60,056 nt of DNA from Allobosea sp. (GCF_017308015.1 NZ_JAFKFW010000031.1:1-60056), one strand, 5' to 3'. Numbered from the stretch's first letter, positions 1-8,879 are shown. A program made the numbers and translations. Notes: generated from the sequence alone by a model not told the origin.

Positions 1-867
1 GCCTGCGGCCATGACGGCCACACCGCCATGCTGCTCGGCGCCGCCCGATACCTGACGCAGACCCGCGACTTCGACGGCACCGCCGTGCTGATCTTCCAGC
101 CCGCCGAGGAGGGCGGCGCCGGCGCCAAGGCGATGATCGACGACGGGCTGATCTCGCGCTTCGGCATCCAGGAAGTCTACGGCATGCACAACAAGCCGGG
201 TGTGCCCGTCGGCAAGTTCGAGATCCGCAAGGGCCCCGCGATGGCCGCCGCCGACCAGTTGCACATCAAGATCGAGGGGCTCGGCGGCCATGCAGCCGCG
301 CCACACCGCGTCAACGACCCGATCGTCGCCTCCTGTGCGCTCGTGACGGCGCTGCAGACGGTCGCCTCCCGCAATGCCGATCCACTCGATTCGATCGTCG
401 TGTCGGTGACTGCGCTCAATGCCGGCGAGGCCTTCAACGTCATTCCGCAGACCGCGGAGATCAAGGGCTCGGTCCGCACGCTGACGCCCGAGACCCGCGA
501 CCTCGCCGAGAAGCGCATCGCCGAGATCGTCGAGGGCGTGATGAAGGCCTTCGGCATGAAATACCAGCTCAACTACCGCCGCGGCTATCCGGTGACCTTC
601 AACCATGCCGGCCAGACCGATTTCGCCACCAGCGTGACGAAGGAAGCCTTCGGTTCGGACGCCATCAACACCGAAGTGCCGCCGACCATGGGCTCGGAGG
701 ATTTCTCCTACATGCTGGAGGAACGCCCCGGCGCGTTCATCAATATCGGCAACGGCGACTCGGCCGGCCTGCACAACCCGGCCTATGAGTTCAACGATGC
801 GGCGATCCCGGTCGGCGTGAACTACTGGGCGAGCCTTATCGAGATCGCCATGCCGCAGCGGGCCTGA
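1..867 (+). CDS. M20 family amidohydrolase (hippurate hydrolase-like), 3' part
   Basis: Partial gene whose reading frame is already open at base 1, so the N-terminus (about 100 residues by comparison with the usual family length near 390) lies outside the window. The 288 visible residues contain the metal-binding signatures of the M20D amidohydrolase/carboxypeptidase family: CGHDGHT at visible residues 2-8, QPAEEG at 33-38, HN at 63-64, the MGSEDF segment near the end and a late LHNPAY histidine. These enzymes hydrolyse N-acyl or N-aminoacyl bonds (hippurate, N-acetyl amino acids, IAA conjugates) in the cytoplasm. The substrate cannot be told from sequence. The next gene starts 11 bases after the stop, so the two are probably co-transcribed. 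Confidence 0.92.
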   Translation, partial: ACGHDGHTAMLLGAARYLTQTRDFDGTAVLIFQPAEEGGAGAKAMIDDGLISRFGIQEVYGMHNKPGVPVGKFEIRKGPAMAAADQLHIKIEGLGGHAAAPHRVNDPIVASCALVTALQTVASRNADPLDSIVVSVTALNAGEAFNVIPQTAEIKGSVRTLTPETRDLAEKRIAEIVEGVMKAFGMKYQLNYRRGYPVTFNHAGQTDFATSVTKEAFGSDAINTEVPPTMGSEDFSYMLEERPGAFINIGNGDSAGLHNPAYEFNDAAIPVGVNYWASLIEIAMPQRA

Positions 868-878
868 CGGCCGGGGCG

Positions 879-1985
879 ATGAGCGACATCGATTGTCTGG
901 TGATCGGGGCCGGCGTCGTCGGCCTCGCGGTTGCCCGTGAACTGGCGCTGGCCGGACGCGAGGTCGTCATCGCCGAAGCCGCCGAAGGTATCGGCACCCA
1001 GACCTCGGCGCGCAACTCCGAGGTCATCCATGCCGGGATCTACTATCCGCCCGGCTCGCTGAAGGCCCGCGTCTGCGTCACGGGCCGCAGCAAGCTCTAC
1101 CGATACCTGCAGGAACGCGGCCTGCCGCACAAAGCCTGCGGCAAGCTGATCGTCGCCACCTCCGAGGCCCAGAAGCCGGCGCTGGAGACGATCATGGCCC
1201 GCGCCAAGGCCTCAGGCGTCGACACGCTGCGCTGGCTCTCCGACGCCGAAGCGAAGGCGATGGAGCCTGAGGTGCGTTGCGAGATCGCCCTCCTCTCCCC
1301 CGAGACCGGCGTGGTCGACAGCCATGCGCTGATGCTCTCGCTGCTCGGCGAATGCGAAGCGGCCGGCGGCTCGCTTGCACTCAACACGCCCATCACCGGC
1401 TGGCGACGCGAGGCAGATGGCTTCAGCGTCGATTTCGGCGGGGACGATCCTGCGACCTATAGCGTGCGGACCGTGGTCAATTCGGCCGGCCATGGCGCAC
1501 CGAGGCTGCTCGGCCTGCTGGACGGCTTCCCGGCTGAACATGTGCCGGTGCAGCACTATGCCAAGGGCAATTATTTCGCGCTGACGGGCAAACAGCCGTT
1601 CAGCCATCTGGTCTACCCGGTGCCGGAGGCTGCCGGCTTGGGCATCCATGCCACGATCGACATGGGCGGGCGGGTGAAGTTCGGGCCCGATGTCGAATGG
1701 GTCGAGAGCGATCAGGACCTGGTGGTCGATCCGGCGCGGGCCGAGAAGTTCTACGCGGCAATCCGGACCTATTGGCCGGGGCTGGCCGATGGTGCGCTGG
1801 TCGCGGATTATGCCGGCATCCGGCCGAAGCTGCACGGGCCGACTGAGCCGATGCCGGATTTCCGCATCGACGGGCCGGGGCTACATGGAGTGCCGGAGCT
1901 GGTTAATCTGCTCGGCATCGAGAGCCCGGGGCTGACGAGCTCGCTCGCGATTGCGGAGATGGTGCGCGAGAAGCTCGCGGCGTGA
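879..1985 (+). CDS. FAD-dependent oxidoreductase, L-2-hydroxyglutarate oxidase (LhgO) family
   Basis: A 368-residue DAO-fold flavoprotein. The dinucleotide-binding loop is G10-A-G12-VV-G15 right after the N-terminal strand. The segment NSEVIHAGIYYPPGS near residue 50 is characteristic of L-2-hydroxyglutarate oxidase/dehydrogenase proteins, which oxidise L-2-hydroxyglutarate to 2-oxoglutarate and pass electrons to oxygen or quinone. Length agrees with the family. The ATG lies 11 bases after the upstream amidohydrolase stop, suggesting a two-gene unit that releases an acid and oxidises it. That functional link is inference. Related family members act on other 2-hydroxy acids or amino acids, so the substrate is tentative. 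Confidence 0.85.
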   Translation: MSDIDCLVIGAGVVGLAVARELALAGREVVIAEAAEGIGTQTSARNSEVIHAGIYYPPGSLKARVCVTGRSKLYRYLQERGLPHKACGKLIVATSEAQKPALETIMARAKASGVDTLRWLSDAEAKAMEPEVRCEIALLSPETGVVDSHALMLSLLGECEAAGGSLALNTPITGWRREADGFSVDFGGDDPATYSVRTVVNSAGHGAPRLLGLLDGFPAEHVPVQHYAKGNYFALTGKQPFSHLVYPVPEAAGLGIHATIDMGGRVKFGPDVEWVESDQDLVVDPARAEKFYAAIRTYWPGLADGALVADYAGIRPKLHGPTEPMPDFRIDGPGLHGVPELVNLLGIESPGLTSSLAIAEMVREKLAA

Positions 1986-2003
1986 AAGACGTCTTTCCGC
2001 ACG

Positions 2004-2081
2004 CGCCGCGGCACGCAGTACTGATGCGCAGATGCGGGACCGCGCGAGGTGAAGGCGCCTTTTTCTGAGAACAGTCCCGTG
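2004..2081. repeat. dispersed 78-bp intergenic repeat, copy A
   Basis: By hand alignment this stretch matches 43011-43088 on the same strand without gaps at about 61 of 78 positions. The best-conserved core is CGGGACCGCGCGA (from 2035) followed by GGCGCCTTTT. CGGGAC at 2035-2040 can pair with GTCCCG at 2074-2079. It fills the gap between the convergent ends of the oxidoreductase gene (plus) and eda (minus). Nature unknown: a mobile palindromic repeat or a structured terminator element are both possible. Confidence 0.6.
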
Positions 2082-2086
2082 CGCGG

Positions 2087-2731
2087 TTACCCCCGCGCCT
2101 TCTGGAACGCTTCCTTCGCTTCACGGGCGAGCGTGGTGATGCGGTTCCAATCACCCGCGGCGATCGCCTCGGCCGGGACCAGCCAGGAACCGCCGACGCA
2201 GATGACCTGCGGCAGGGCGAGATAGTCGCCGAGATTCTTCAAGCCGACGCCACCGGTCGGGCAGAAGGTCATCTGCGGGAACGGGCCGGAGAGCGCCTTG
2301 AGGGCCGGTGGGCCGCCGGCCTGCTCGGCCGGGAAGAATTTCGCGGTGGTGCGGCCGGCCGCGACGGCGCGCATGCAGTCGGAAGCTGTCGCGACACCCG
2401 GCAACCAGGGCAGGCCCGCCTTGCGGAGGGCCTCGTCGACGCTCTCGCTGAAACCGGGACTGACAACGGCCTGCGCGCCCGCATCCTTCACCTGCGCGGC
2501 CTGCGCCGGCGTGACAACCGTGCCCGCCACGGCCAGTGCCTTCGGTACCGATTTCGCGATGGCGGCGAGCGCTTCCATCGCAGCCGGGCGGCGCAGCGTG
2601 ACCTCGACGACATCGATGCCGCCGGCGACCAGCGCATGAGCGAGATCGACGGCGCGCGAGGCGTCCTCGATCACCACGACGGGGATGACGCCGCAGCTCT
2701 TCAACCGGGCAATCGCGGCAGTCTCGTCCAT
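2087..2731 (-). CDS. eda: 2-dehydro-3-deoxy-phosphogluconate aldolase (KDPG/KHG aldolase)
   Basis: A 214-residue class I aldolase that splits 2-keto-3-deoxy-6-phosphogluconate into pyruvate and glyceraldehyde 3-phosphate, the last step of the Entner-Doudoroff pathway. The catalytic Glu is E43 in VVEVTLR and the Schiff-base Lys is K131 in KFFPAEQ. PTGGV and VGGSWL form the phosphate-binding end of the barrel. I take the ATG at 2731, because the longer frame would need a TTG five codons upstream. It is the last gene of zwf-pgl-eda, 41 bases after pgl. The dehydratase gene edd, often clustered with these, is not here. Confidence 0.95.
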   Translation of the reverse strand: MDETAAIARLKSCGVIPVVVIEDASRAVDLAHALVAGGIDVVEVTLRRPAAMEALAAIAKSVPKALAVAGTVVTPAQAAQVKDAGAQAVVSPGFSESVDEALRKAGLPWLPGVATASDCMRAVAAGRTTAKFFPAEQAGGPPALKALSGPFPQMTFCPTGGVGLKNLGDYLALPQVICVGGSWLVPAEAIAAGDWNRITTLAREAKEAFQKARG

Positions 2732-2772
2732 GGTCTCGTCTTTCAATCGATTTGAGCGCGGTAATGCCGGCT

Positions 2773-3459
2773 CTACTCCTTCGCCCAGTAGACGTCGAGC
2801 CCTCGCGCGCTGCCAAGCAGGAGATCGACCGGCAGCGGCTTCTGCATGCGCTCCGGGGCAGCCTTCAGCACCGTTTCCTTCGCGGCGCCGGAGACGAGCA
2901 GGCTCGCCCAGCCAGCCCCCAGCAGGCGAGCGGGCGAGAGCGAGAGTCGTGGCGGCAAGCCCGGCGGGCGGGCGACGACGATACCGCTGTCGGGCACCGC
3001 TTCGAAGGTCGCCTCTGCGCCCGGAAAGAGCGAAGCGATATGCCCGTCCGTGCCCATGCCGCTGACCAGCAGGTCGATCTCGGGCAACTCAGCCAGCTTC
3101 GCACAGAGCAGAGCGGCAGCGGCCTCGATATCGCTGCCATGCTCGTGGAAGGACAGGAACGAGGCGCGCCCTGCAGCCAGCGGCGCGAACTGCGCCCGGA
3201 TCATGCGCTCGTTCGAGGCCGCGTCATCAGCCACGACGAAGCGCTCGTCGGTGGGCAGCAGCGTGACCTGTTCCCAGGCCAGATCATGCCGGCCAAGCGC
3301 AGCGAGGAAACCAGCCGGAGTCGAACCGCCGGGCACTGCAAGCAGCGCCCTGCCCTGTCCTGCAAGCAGTTCCTTCAATCGCACCGCCACCGCCTCCGCC
3401 AATGCTTCGGAAGCGTCGGTGAGCGTGGCGAAGCGGTGCCAGGCGAGCGGGCCAGTCAT
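2773..3459 (-). CDS. pgl: 6-phosphogluconolactonase
   Basis: A 228-residue protein of the NagB/DevB fold that hydrolyses 6-phosphogluconolactone after the Zwf reaction. Visible motifs are VPGGSTP (42-48), TDERFV (70-75), SNERM (82-86) and MGTDGHIASLFPG around residue 143, all typical of Pgl. The ATG at 3459 shares one base with the zwf stop codon (TGATG), indicating translational coupling. An in-frame upstream extension into zwf is therefore rejected. It sits between zwf and eda in the same transcript. Confidence 0.95.
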   Translation of the reverse strand: MTGPLAWHRFATLTDASEALAEAVAVRLKELLAGQGRALLAVPGGSTPAGFLAALGRHDLAWEQVTLLPTDERFVVADDAASNERMIRAQFAPLAAGRASFLSFHEHGSDIEAAAALLCAKLAELPEIDLLVSGMGTDGHIASLFPGAEATFEAVPDSGIVVARPPGLPPRLSLSPARLLGAGWASLLVSGAAKETVLKAAPERMQKPLPVDLLLGSARGLDVYWAKE

Positions 3460-4961
3460 CAGACCAGATCCGGATCGGCCCAGGAGCGGCCGTCGCGCTC
3501 GATCAGGCCGATCGCCTGCGACGGCCCCCAGGAGCCTGCGGCGTAGCGATGCGGATGCGGGTAGTAATCCTGCCAGCCGGCGATGATCGGATCGACCCAG
3601 GTCCAAGCCTGCTCGACCTCGTCGCGATGCATGAACAGCGTCTGGTCACCGCGGATCACGTCGGTCAGCAGGCGCTCATAGGCGTCCGGCGTGCGCTCGT
3701 CGAAAGCGGTGGAATAACGCAGGTCAAGCTGGCGCGGCACGATCTTGAGCCGGCCGGAACCCGGTACCTTCATCATCAACTGGAGCTGCACGCCGTCATT
3801 CGGCTGCAGGCGGATGAAGAGGCGATTGGCGTCGAGACGGTCGCAGGAGCCGCCGCCGAAGATCGAGTGCGGCACCGGCTTGAAGGTCACGGCAATCTCG
3901 GAATAGCGCTGCGCCATGCGCTTGCCGGTGCGCAGGTAGATCGGCACGCCGGCCCAGCGCCAGTTGTCGACCTCGCAGCGGATGGCGACAAAGGTCTCGG
4001 TGTTCGAGCCGTGACCGAGCTCCTCCGAATAGCCGCGGACGCGCTGGCCGTCGATCTGGCCGGCGCCATACTGGCCACGCACGGTGAAGCGCTGGACATC
4101 CGGCCCGACGATGGGGCGCAGCGCCTTCAGTACCTTGATCTTCTCCTCGCGGACGGCGCCGGCCTCCAGCATGTTCGGCGGCTCGATGGCGAAGAGGGTC
4201 AGCAACTGCATGAGATGGTTCTGGACCATGTCGCGCATATGCCCGGACTTGTCGTAATAGCCGGCGCGCTGCTCGAGTCCGACCGTCTCGGCCACCGTGA
4301 TCTGGACATGGTCGATGTCGCGGCTCGACCAGGAGCGCTCGAACAGCGTGTTGGCGAAGCGCAGGACGAGCAGGTTCTGCACCGTCTCCTTGCCGAGATA
4401 ATGGTCGATCCGGTAGGTGCGGCTTTCCGGCAGGATGCGCGCGACGGCGTCGTTGATCGCCCGCGCCGAGGCGAGATCGCGGCCGAGCGGCTTCTCCAGG
4501 ATGACGCGCGAGGTCGGCGTCAGGATCTCGGCCTTGGCAAGATTCTCGCAGATCGGAATGAAGAGGTCCGGCGGTGTCGAGAGGTAGAAGGAGCGGACAC
4601 GGTCGCTCTCGCCCAAAGCCTGTTTCAGCGCGCCATAGGTCTCCGGCTTCACCGCATCGAGCATCACCATGGTCAGGCGGCGCAGGAAGGGCTCGACCTG
4701 ATCCTTCGGGATGCCCTCCTCGTCGAGGCGCTTGGCGATCTGCTTCGGCAGACCCTCGACATCCTCCTCCTTGCGGACGACGGCGAGGACGCGGCTCTCC
4801 CCGGGCAGAACGCCTTCGCGATTGCGCTGGGCCAGCGCCGGGAAGAGCTTGCGCAGGGCGAGATCGCCGCCCGCACCGAAGATCACGAGATCGAAGGGCG
4901 GGACCGGCGTCCGCTCGGGAATGGTCTCGGGCCGAAGCACGTTGTCCACGATGGCGTCCAT
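3459..4961 (-). CDS. zwf: glucose-6-phosphate 1-dehydrogenase
   Basis: A 500-residue enzyme oxidising glucose 6-phosphate to 6-phosphogluconolactone with NAD(P)+. The Rossmann motif is GAGGDL (29-34). The substrate-binding/catalytic segment RIDHYLGKE is at 184-192 with EKPLG at 156-160. The start at 4961 is preceded by an AGAGGAC ribosome-binding site. An ATG 16 codons upstream is possible but lacks one. First gene of the zwf-pgl-eda unit that channels glucose into the Entner-Doudoroff route. Confidence 0.96.
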   Translation of the reverse strand: MDAIVDNVLRPETIPERTPVPPFDLVIFGAGGDLALRKLFPALAQRNREGVLPGESRVLAVVRKEEDVEGLPKQIAKRLDEEGIPKDQVEPFLRRLTMVMLDAVKPETYGALKQALGESDRVRSFYLSTPPDLFIPICENLAKAEILTPTSRVILEKPLGRDLASARAINDAVARILPESRTYRIDHYLGKETVQNLLVLRFANTLFERSWSSRDIDHVQITVAETVGLEQRAGYYDKSGHMRDMVQNHLMQLLTLFAIEPPNMLEAGAVREEKIKVLKALRPIVGPDVQRFTVRGQYGAGQIDGQRVRGYSEELGHGSNTETFVAIRCEVDNWRWAGVPIYLRTGKRMAQRYSEIAVTFKPVPHSIFGGGSCDRLDANRLFIRLQPNDGVQLQLMMKVPGSGRLKIVPRQLDLRYSTAFDERTPDAYERLLTDVIRGDQTLFMHRDEVEQAWTWVDPIIAGWQDYYPHPHRYAAGSWGPSQAIGLIERDGRSWADPDLV

Positions 4962-5132
4962 AAGTCCTCTAACTCCGTCAGGCGGTGCCGGTTCTCTGGA
5001 CCAGCGCAAGGCCGTTGCCGTCCACTCAGCTTCGATCCGGACCCAAAGCAGCTAGCGCAAGGCTGCGACCAGAGTGAGACGGATTAGCCGCGCTGCAAAG
5101 AGGGCGCGGCGCAGGGCCGATCCCCTCGCCGC

Positions 5133-5885
5133 TCAGCCCGCGCGCCGGAAGCCCGCGCTCGCGGTCAGCAATTGCTGGGCATAGGCCGTCTGCGGCTGGC
5201 GCGCGGCCAGCGTCTCGACCGTCATTTCCTCGACGGCGCGGCCGAATTGCATGACCAGCAGGCGCTCGCACATATGGCCGACGACCGAGAGGTCGTGGCT
5301 GACGAGGATATAGGTCAGCTTGCGCTCCTGCCGGAGCGCCGCGAGGAGGTTCAGCACCTCGGCCTGGATCGAGACGTCGAGCGCGGATGTCGGCTCGTCG
5401 AGCAGCAGGATCGAGGGTTCGAGCACGAGTGCGCGCGCGATCGCGACGCGCTGCCGCTGACCGCCCGAGAGCTGGTGCGGATAGCGGAAGCGGAACGAGG
5501 CCGGCAAGCCGACATCGGCGAGCGCCTTGCCGATGCGGGCCTCGGCATTGTCGAGGCCATGGATGGCGAGCGGCTCGGCCAGCGTGTCGTCGACCGTCTT
5601 CTTGGGGTGCAGCGAGCCATAGGGGTCCTGGAAGACCATCTGGACGTTGCGATAGAAGGCCTTGTCGCGGACCTTGGGCTGCACGGCGCCCTCGATCGTG
5701 ACATTGCCGCTCCATTCCCGGTTGAGGCCGGAGAGCACGCGCAAGACGGTCGACTTGCCCGAGCCGGACTCCCCGACGAGGCCGTAGCTCTCGCCCTTGC
5801 GGACCTCGAAGGAGAGGTCCTTCACGACATGGGAATCGCCGAAGGAGACGTTGAGCTTGTCGACGGAGATCGCTGCGTTCGTCAT
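5133..5885 (-). CDS. ABC transporter ATP-binding protein, DppF/OppF type
   Basis: A 250-residue nucleotide-binding subunit of a dipeptide/oligopeptide importer. Walker A GESGSGKST (38-46), signature LSGGQRQR (139-146), Walker B ILLLDEP (159-165) and the H-loop VSHD are all intact. The ATG at 5885 overlaps the stop of the upstream ATPase gene (ATGA). The start three codons earlier is less likely. It is shorter than usual DppF proteins (about 320 residues), lacking most of the C-terminal oligopeptide extension. Last gene of the five-gene operon read leftward from 10469. Confidence 0.93.
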   Translation of the reverse strand: MTNAAISVDKLNVSFGDSHVVKDLSFEVRKGESYGLVGESGSGKSTVLRVLSGLNREWSGNVTIEGAVQPKVRDKAFYRNVQMVFQDPYGSLHPKKTVDDTLAEPLAIHGLDNAEARIGKALADVGLPASFRFRYPHQLSGGQRQRVAIARALVLEPSILLLDEPTSALDVSIQAEVLNLLAALRQERKLTYILVSHDLSVVGHMCERLLVMQFGRAVEEMTVETLAARQPQTAYAQQLLTASAGFRRAG

Positions 5886-6739
5886 GCCAGCCATGCCGGG
5901 TCACGGTTGAGGGTAGCGAGCTTCGCCCTGGGATGGTCGAGGTCCGGCAGGCATTCGAGCAGGCCGAGCGTATAGGGATGGCGGCGGCTACGCGCGGCCG
6001 GGTCGGCGAGCTCGGCCGCCGGCAGCGTCTCCATGACCTTGCCGCCATACATGACGATGACGCGGTCGCAGAAGGACTGCACCAGATGCAGGTCGTGGCT
6101 GATGAAGATAAGCCCCATGCCGCGTTCGGTGACGAGGTCGTCGAGGATCTTGAGGATCTGGAGCTGGACAGTGACGTCGAGCGCCGAAGTCGGCTCGTCG
6201 GCGATCAGCACCTCCGGCTCGGCGATCAGCATCATCGCGATCATGACGCGCTGGCCCATGCCGCCCGAGACCTCGTGCGGGTAGAGGTCGTAGACGCGGG
6301 CGGGCTCGCGGATCTGGACCTGTTCCAGCATGGCGAGGCTACGCTCGCGCGCCTCGCGGGGGTCGGCCTTGCGGTGGATGCGATAGGCCTCGGCGATCTG
6401 GCTGCCTACGGTCTCGACCGGATTCAGCGAGAATTTCGGGTCCTGCATGACCATGGAGATATGGCGGCCGCGCAGCTTGCGCCGGGCGCCCTTGTCCATG
6501 GCCGTCAGGTCCTGGCCACGGAAGCGCATGCGGTCGGCGCTGACGACGCCCGGATGCGGGATCAGGTCGAGGATGGCGCGGCCGGTCATCGACTTGCCCG
6601 AGCCGGATTCGCCGACAATGCCGAGCCGCTCGCGGCCGAGCGTGAAGGAGAGGCCGCGTACGGCCCGGACGATTCCGGTCGCCGTATGGAAATCGACCTT
6701 GAGATTGTCGACTTCGAGAAGAGGCTGCTCGCTCGTCAT
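5882..6739 (-). CDS. ABC transporter ATP-binding protein, DppD/OppD type
   Basis: A 285-residue ATPase partner of the downstream DppF-like protein. It has Walker A GESGSGKS (43-50), signature VSGGMGQR (157-164), Walker B VLIADEP (177-183), and the C-terminal RHPYT segment seen in oligopeptide ABC ATPases. Start chosen at the ATG at 6739, which follows GAGGTAA at a normal distance. A start five codons earlier would overlap the permease gene. The upstream permease stop lies a few bases away and the downstream gene overlaps by ATGA, so expression is coupled. Confidence 0.92.
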   Translation of the reverse strand: MTSEQPLLEVDNLKVDFHTATGIVRAVRGLSFTLGRERLGIVGESGSGKSMTGRAILDLIPHPGVVSADRMRFRGQDLTAMDKGARRKLRGRHISMVMQDPKFSLNPVETVGSQIAEAYRIHRKADPREARERSLAMLEQVQIREPARVYDLYPHEVSGGMGQRVMIAMMLIAEPEVLIADEPTSALDVTVQLQILKILDDLVTERGMGLIFISHDLHLVQSFCDRVIVMYGGKVMETLPAAELADPAARSRRHPYTLGLLECLPDLDHPRAKLATLNRDPAWLA

Positions 6740-6743
6740 CGAC

Positions 6744-7649
6744 TTACCTCGCATCCATGACGTCGCGGAGCCCGTCGCCGAGCAGGTTGAAGCCGAGCGC
6801 GACGATGCAGATGGCGACGCCGGGGAAGGTCGCGACCCACCACTGGTCGAAGATCTGCTCGCGGCCGGCCGAGATCATCGCGCCCCATTCGGGCATGGGC
6901 GGCTGGGCGCCGAGGCCGAGGAAGCCGAGGCCGGCGGCGGTCAGGATGATGCCGGCCATATCGAAGGTGGTGCGCACGATCAGCGAGGACATGCACATCG
7001 GCACGACATGTTTCCAGATGATGCGAGCCTGCGAGGCGCCCTGCAGGCGCATCGCGGCGATGTAATCCTGGTTGCGGATCACCATCGTCTCCGCGCGGGC
7101 GACGCGGGCGTAAGGAGGCCAGGTCGTGATCGCGATGGCGATGATGGCGTTGACGATGCCGGGGCCGAGTGCCGCGACGAAGGCCAGCGCCAGAACGAGG
7201 CGCGGGAAGGCCAGGAACACGTCGGTGATGCGCATCAGCAGACGGTCGACCCAGCCGCCGTAATAGCCGGAGATCGCGCCGATCAGCAGGCCGAAGGGGC
7301 CGACGGTGACGACGACAAGCAGCACGATGACCAGCGTGATCCGCGTGCCGTAGACGATGCGGCTGAAGATGTCGCGGCCGAGTGCGTCGGTGCCGAACCA
7401 GTTGGTCGCCGAAGGCGGCATGAGCCGCTTGTCGAGTGCCTGCGCGATCGGATCGAAGGGCGCGATCACGGGCGCGAAGGCAGCGATCAGCAACAGCAGG
7501 ACGATGATGACGAGGCCCGCCACCGCCATCGGATTGCGCTTGAAGGCGAGCCATTGCCGGTAGAGCTGGCCGAGACGGGCCTGGCGGCGCGACTCCGGCG
7601 AGTCGCTGATCAGCCAGGCGTGGAGGCCGGCGGAGGAGGTGTCGCTCAT
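6744..7649 (-). CDS. ABC transporter permease, DppC type
   Basis: A 301-residue inner-membrane permease of the BPD_transp_1 family. The N-terminal cytoplasmic stretch is followed by a hydrophobic helix (AGLVIIVLLLLIAAF), then the FGTDALGRDIFSR motif typical of DppC/OppC and the EAA-type coupling loop near GASQARIIWKHVVP. Strong AGGAGG ribosome-binding site before the ATG at 7649. Partners are the DppB-like gene just upstream and the two ATPases downstream. Confidence 0.94.
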   Translation of the reverse strand: MSDTSSAGLHAWLISDSPESRRQARLGQLYRQWLAFKRNPMAVAGLVIIVLLLLIAAFAPVIAPFDPIAQALDKRLMPPSATNWFGTDALGRDIFSRIVYGTRITLVIVLLVVVTVGPFGLLIGAISGYYGGWVDRLLMRITDVFLAFPRLVLALAFVAALGPGIVNAIIAIAITTWPPYARVARAETMVIRNQDYIAAMRLQGASQARIIWKHVVPMCMSSLIVRTTFDMAGIILTAAGLGFLGLGAQPPMPEWGAMISAGREQIFDQWWVATFPGVAICIVALGFNLLGDGLRDVMDAR

Positions 7650-7659
7650 ATGTGCCTCC

Positions 7660-8724
7660 TCAGCGCACGCGCGGGTCGGCCAGGCGGCCGATGATATCGG
7701 TCAGGAGATTGACCGCGATGAAGACGACGCCGACGACCAGCGTGCCACCGAGAACCGCGTTCATGTCGGCGTTGAGCAGCGCGTTGGTGAGGTAGCGGCC
7801 GAGGCCCGGCCAGGCGAAGATCGTCTCGGTCAGCACCGAGCCCTCCAGCAGATGCATGTAGGAGAGCGCGATCACGGTGAAGAGCGGGACGGCGGCATTG
7901 CGCAGGGCATGGCGCCAGATCACGGCGGTCTCGGAGACGCCCTTCACGCGCGCGGCGATGACATATTGCTGCTGCAGCTCGGTGATCATGAAGCTGCGCG
8001 TCATGCGGCTGATATAGGCGACCGAGAGCAGGCCGAGCACCAGCGCCGGCAGGATCAGGTGCGAGAAAGCGTCCCAGAACGCCTCCCATTCGCCCTCCAG
8101 CGCGGCGTCGATCATGATGATGCCGGTGCGGGTGGTGACGATGTCCTGCCAGACGACCGAGATGCGCCCCGGCCCGGAGACCCAGCCGAGCTTGGCGTAG
8201 AACAGTAGCAGCGCCATCAGGCCGATCCAGAAGACCGGGACGGAATAGCCGACGAGGCCGACGACGCGGGCGACCTGATCCTGCCAGCGGCCCTGGTTGA
8301 CGGCCGCGAGAATGCCGAGCGGCACACCGATGAGCACGCCGATCATGGTGCCGAGCGTGGCCAGCTCCAGCGTCGCCGGGAAGACGCGCTTGATATCCTC
8401 GACGACCGGGTTCGAGGTCAGCACGGAGGTACCGAGATTCCCGGTGAAGACCTTGCCGATATAGATCGCGAATTGCTGCCAGAGCGGCTTGTCGAGGCCG
8501 AGTTCGATGCGCGCCGCCTCATAGGTCTCGGGCTTGGCGTTGTCGCCGACGACCGCGAGTACCGGGTCGATCGGGATGACGCGGGCGATGAAGAAGGTGA
8601 CCAGCAGCAGACCGAACATGGTGATGACCACGGTCGTCAGTTCGCGCGAAAGCGCGCGACCCCAGCGGCCGAGCCTTCCCGGCGAAGCCGCCTTGCCTGG
8701 GGGAGCTTGCGTCACGGCAGTCAT
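7660..8724 (-). CDS. ABC transporter permease, DppB type
   Basis: A 354-residue permease. After a short Pro/Gly-rich N-terminus comes the first membrane helix (TMFGLLLVTFFIARV) and the DppB/OppB-type segment IPIDPVLAVVGD. The C-terminal half holds the coupling loop (VIWRHALRNAAVP) and ETIFAWPGLGRYL, both typical. It is about 20 residues longer at the N-terminus than common DppB proteins. Preceded by GGAGGCGG. It lies between the binding-protein gene and the DppC-like gene. Confidence 0.94.
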   Translation of the reverse strand: MTAVTQAPPGKAASPGRLGRWGRALSRELTTVVITMFGLLLVTFFIARVIPIDPVLAVVGDNAKPETYEAARIELGLDKPLWQQFAIYIGKVFTGNLGTSVLTSNPVVEDIKRVFPATLELATLGTMIGVLIGVPLGILAAVNQGRWQDQVARVVGLVGYSVPVFWIGLMALLLFYAKLGWVSGPGRISVVWQDIVTTRTGIIMIDAALEGEWEAFWDAFSHLILPALVLGLLSVAYISRMTRSFMITELQQQYVIAARVKGVSETAVIWRHALRNAAVPLFTVIALSYMHLLEGSVLTETIFAWPGLGRYLTNALLNADMNAVLGGTLVVGVVFIAVNLLTDIIGRLADPRVR

Positions 8725-8830
8725 GACCCGCCTCCGTTTCTCGTGTTTTGCGTCGGAGAGGCGGAATTGACCGCAAGCGTTTCACGCCGCGCCTTTTTCC
8801 AGGCCATGTCCGGGATGAGGCATGAAAGGA

Positions 8831-8864
8831 AGCCCGCCGCGACCTTTCGGGGTCGCGGCGGGCT
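8831..8864 (-). terminator. intra-operon hairpin between binding-protein and permease genes
   Basis: A perfect 14-bp stem (8831-8844 with 8851-8864) around a 6-base loop lies just after the binding-protein stop on the minus strand. No real T-run follows. Such hairpins after solute-binding-protein genes usually stabilise or partly terminate the transcript so that binding protein exceeds permease. That role is inference. Confidence 0.6.
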
Positions 8865-8879
8865 CCTGAGCCAGCAGGC

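Noticed and set aside
5087-5110. GCCGCGC/GCGCGGC hairpin after the DppF-like gene and before zwf
   Set aside because: Only 7 bp, no T-run, and it lies upstream of dppF on its own strand only by a small margin; too weak to call a terminator.
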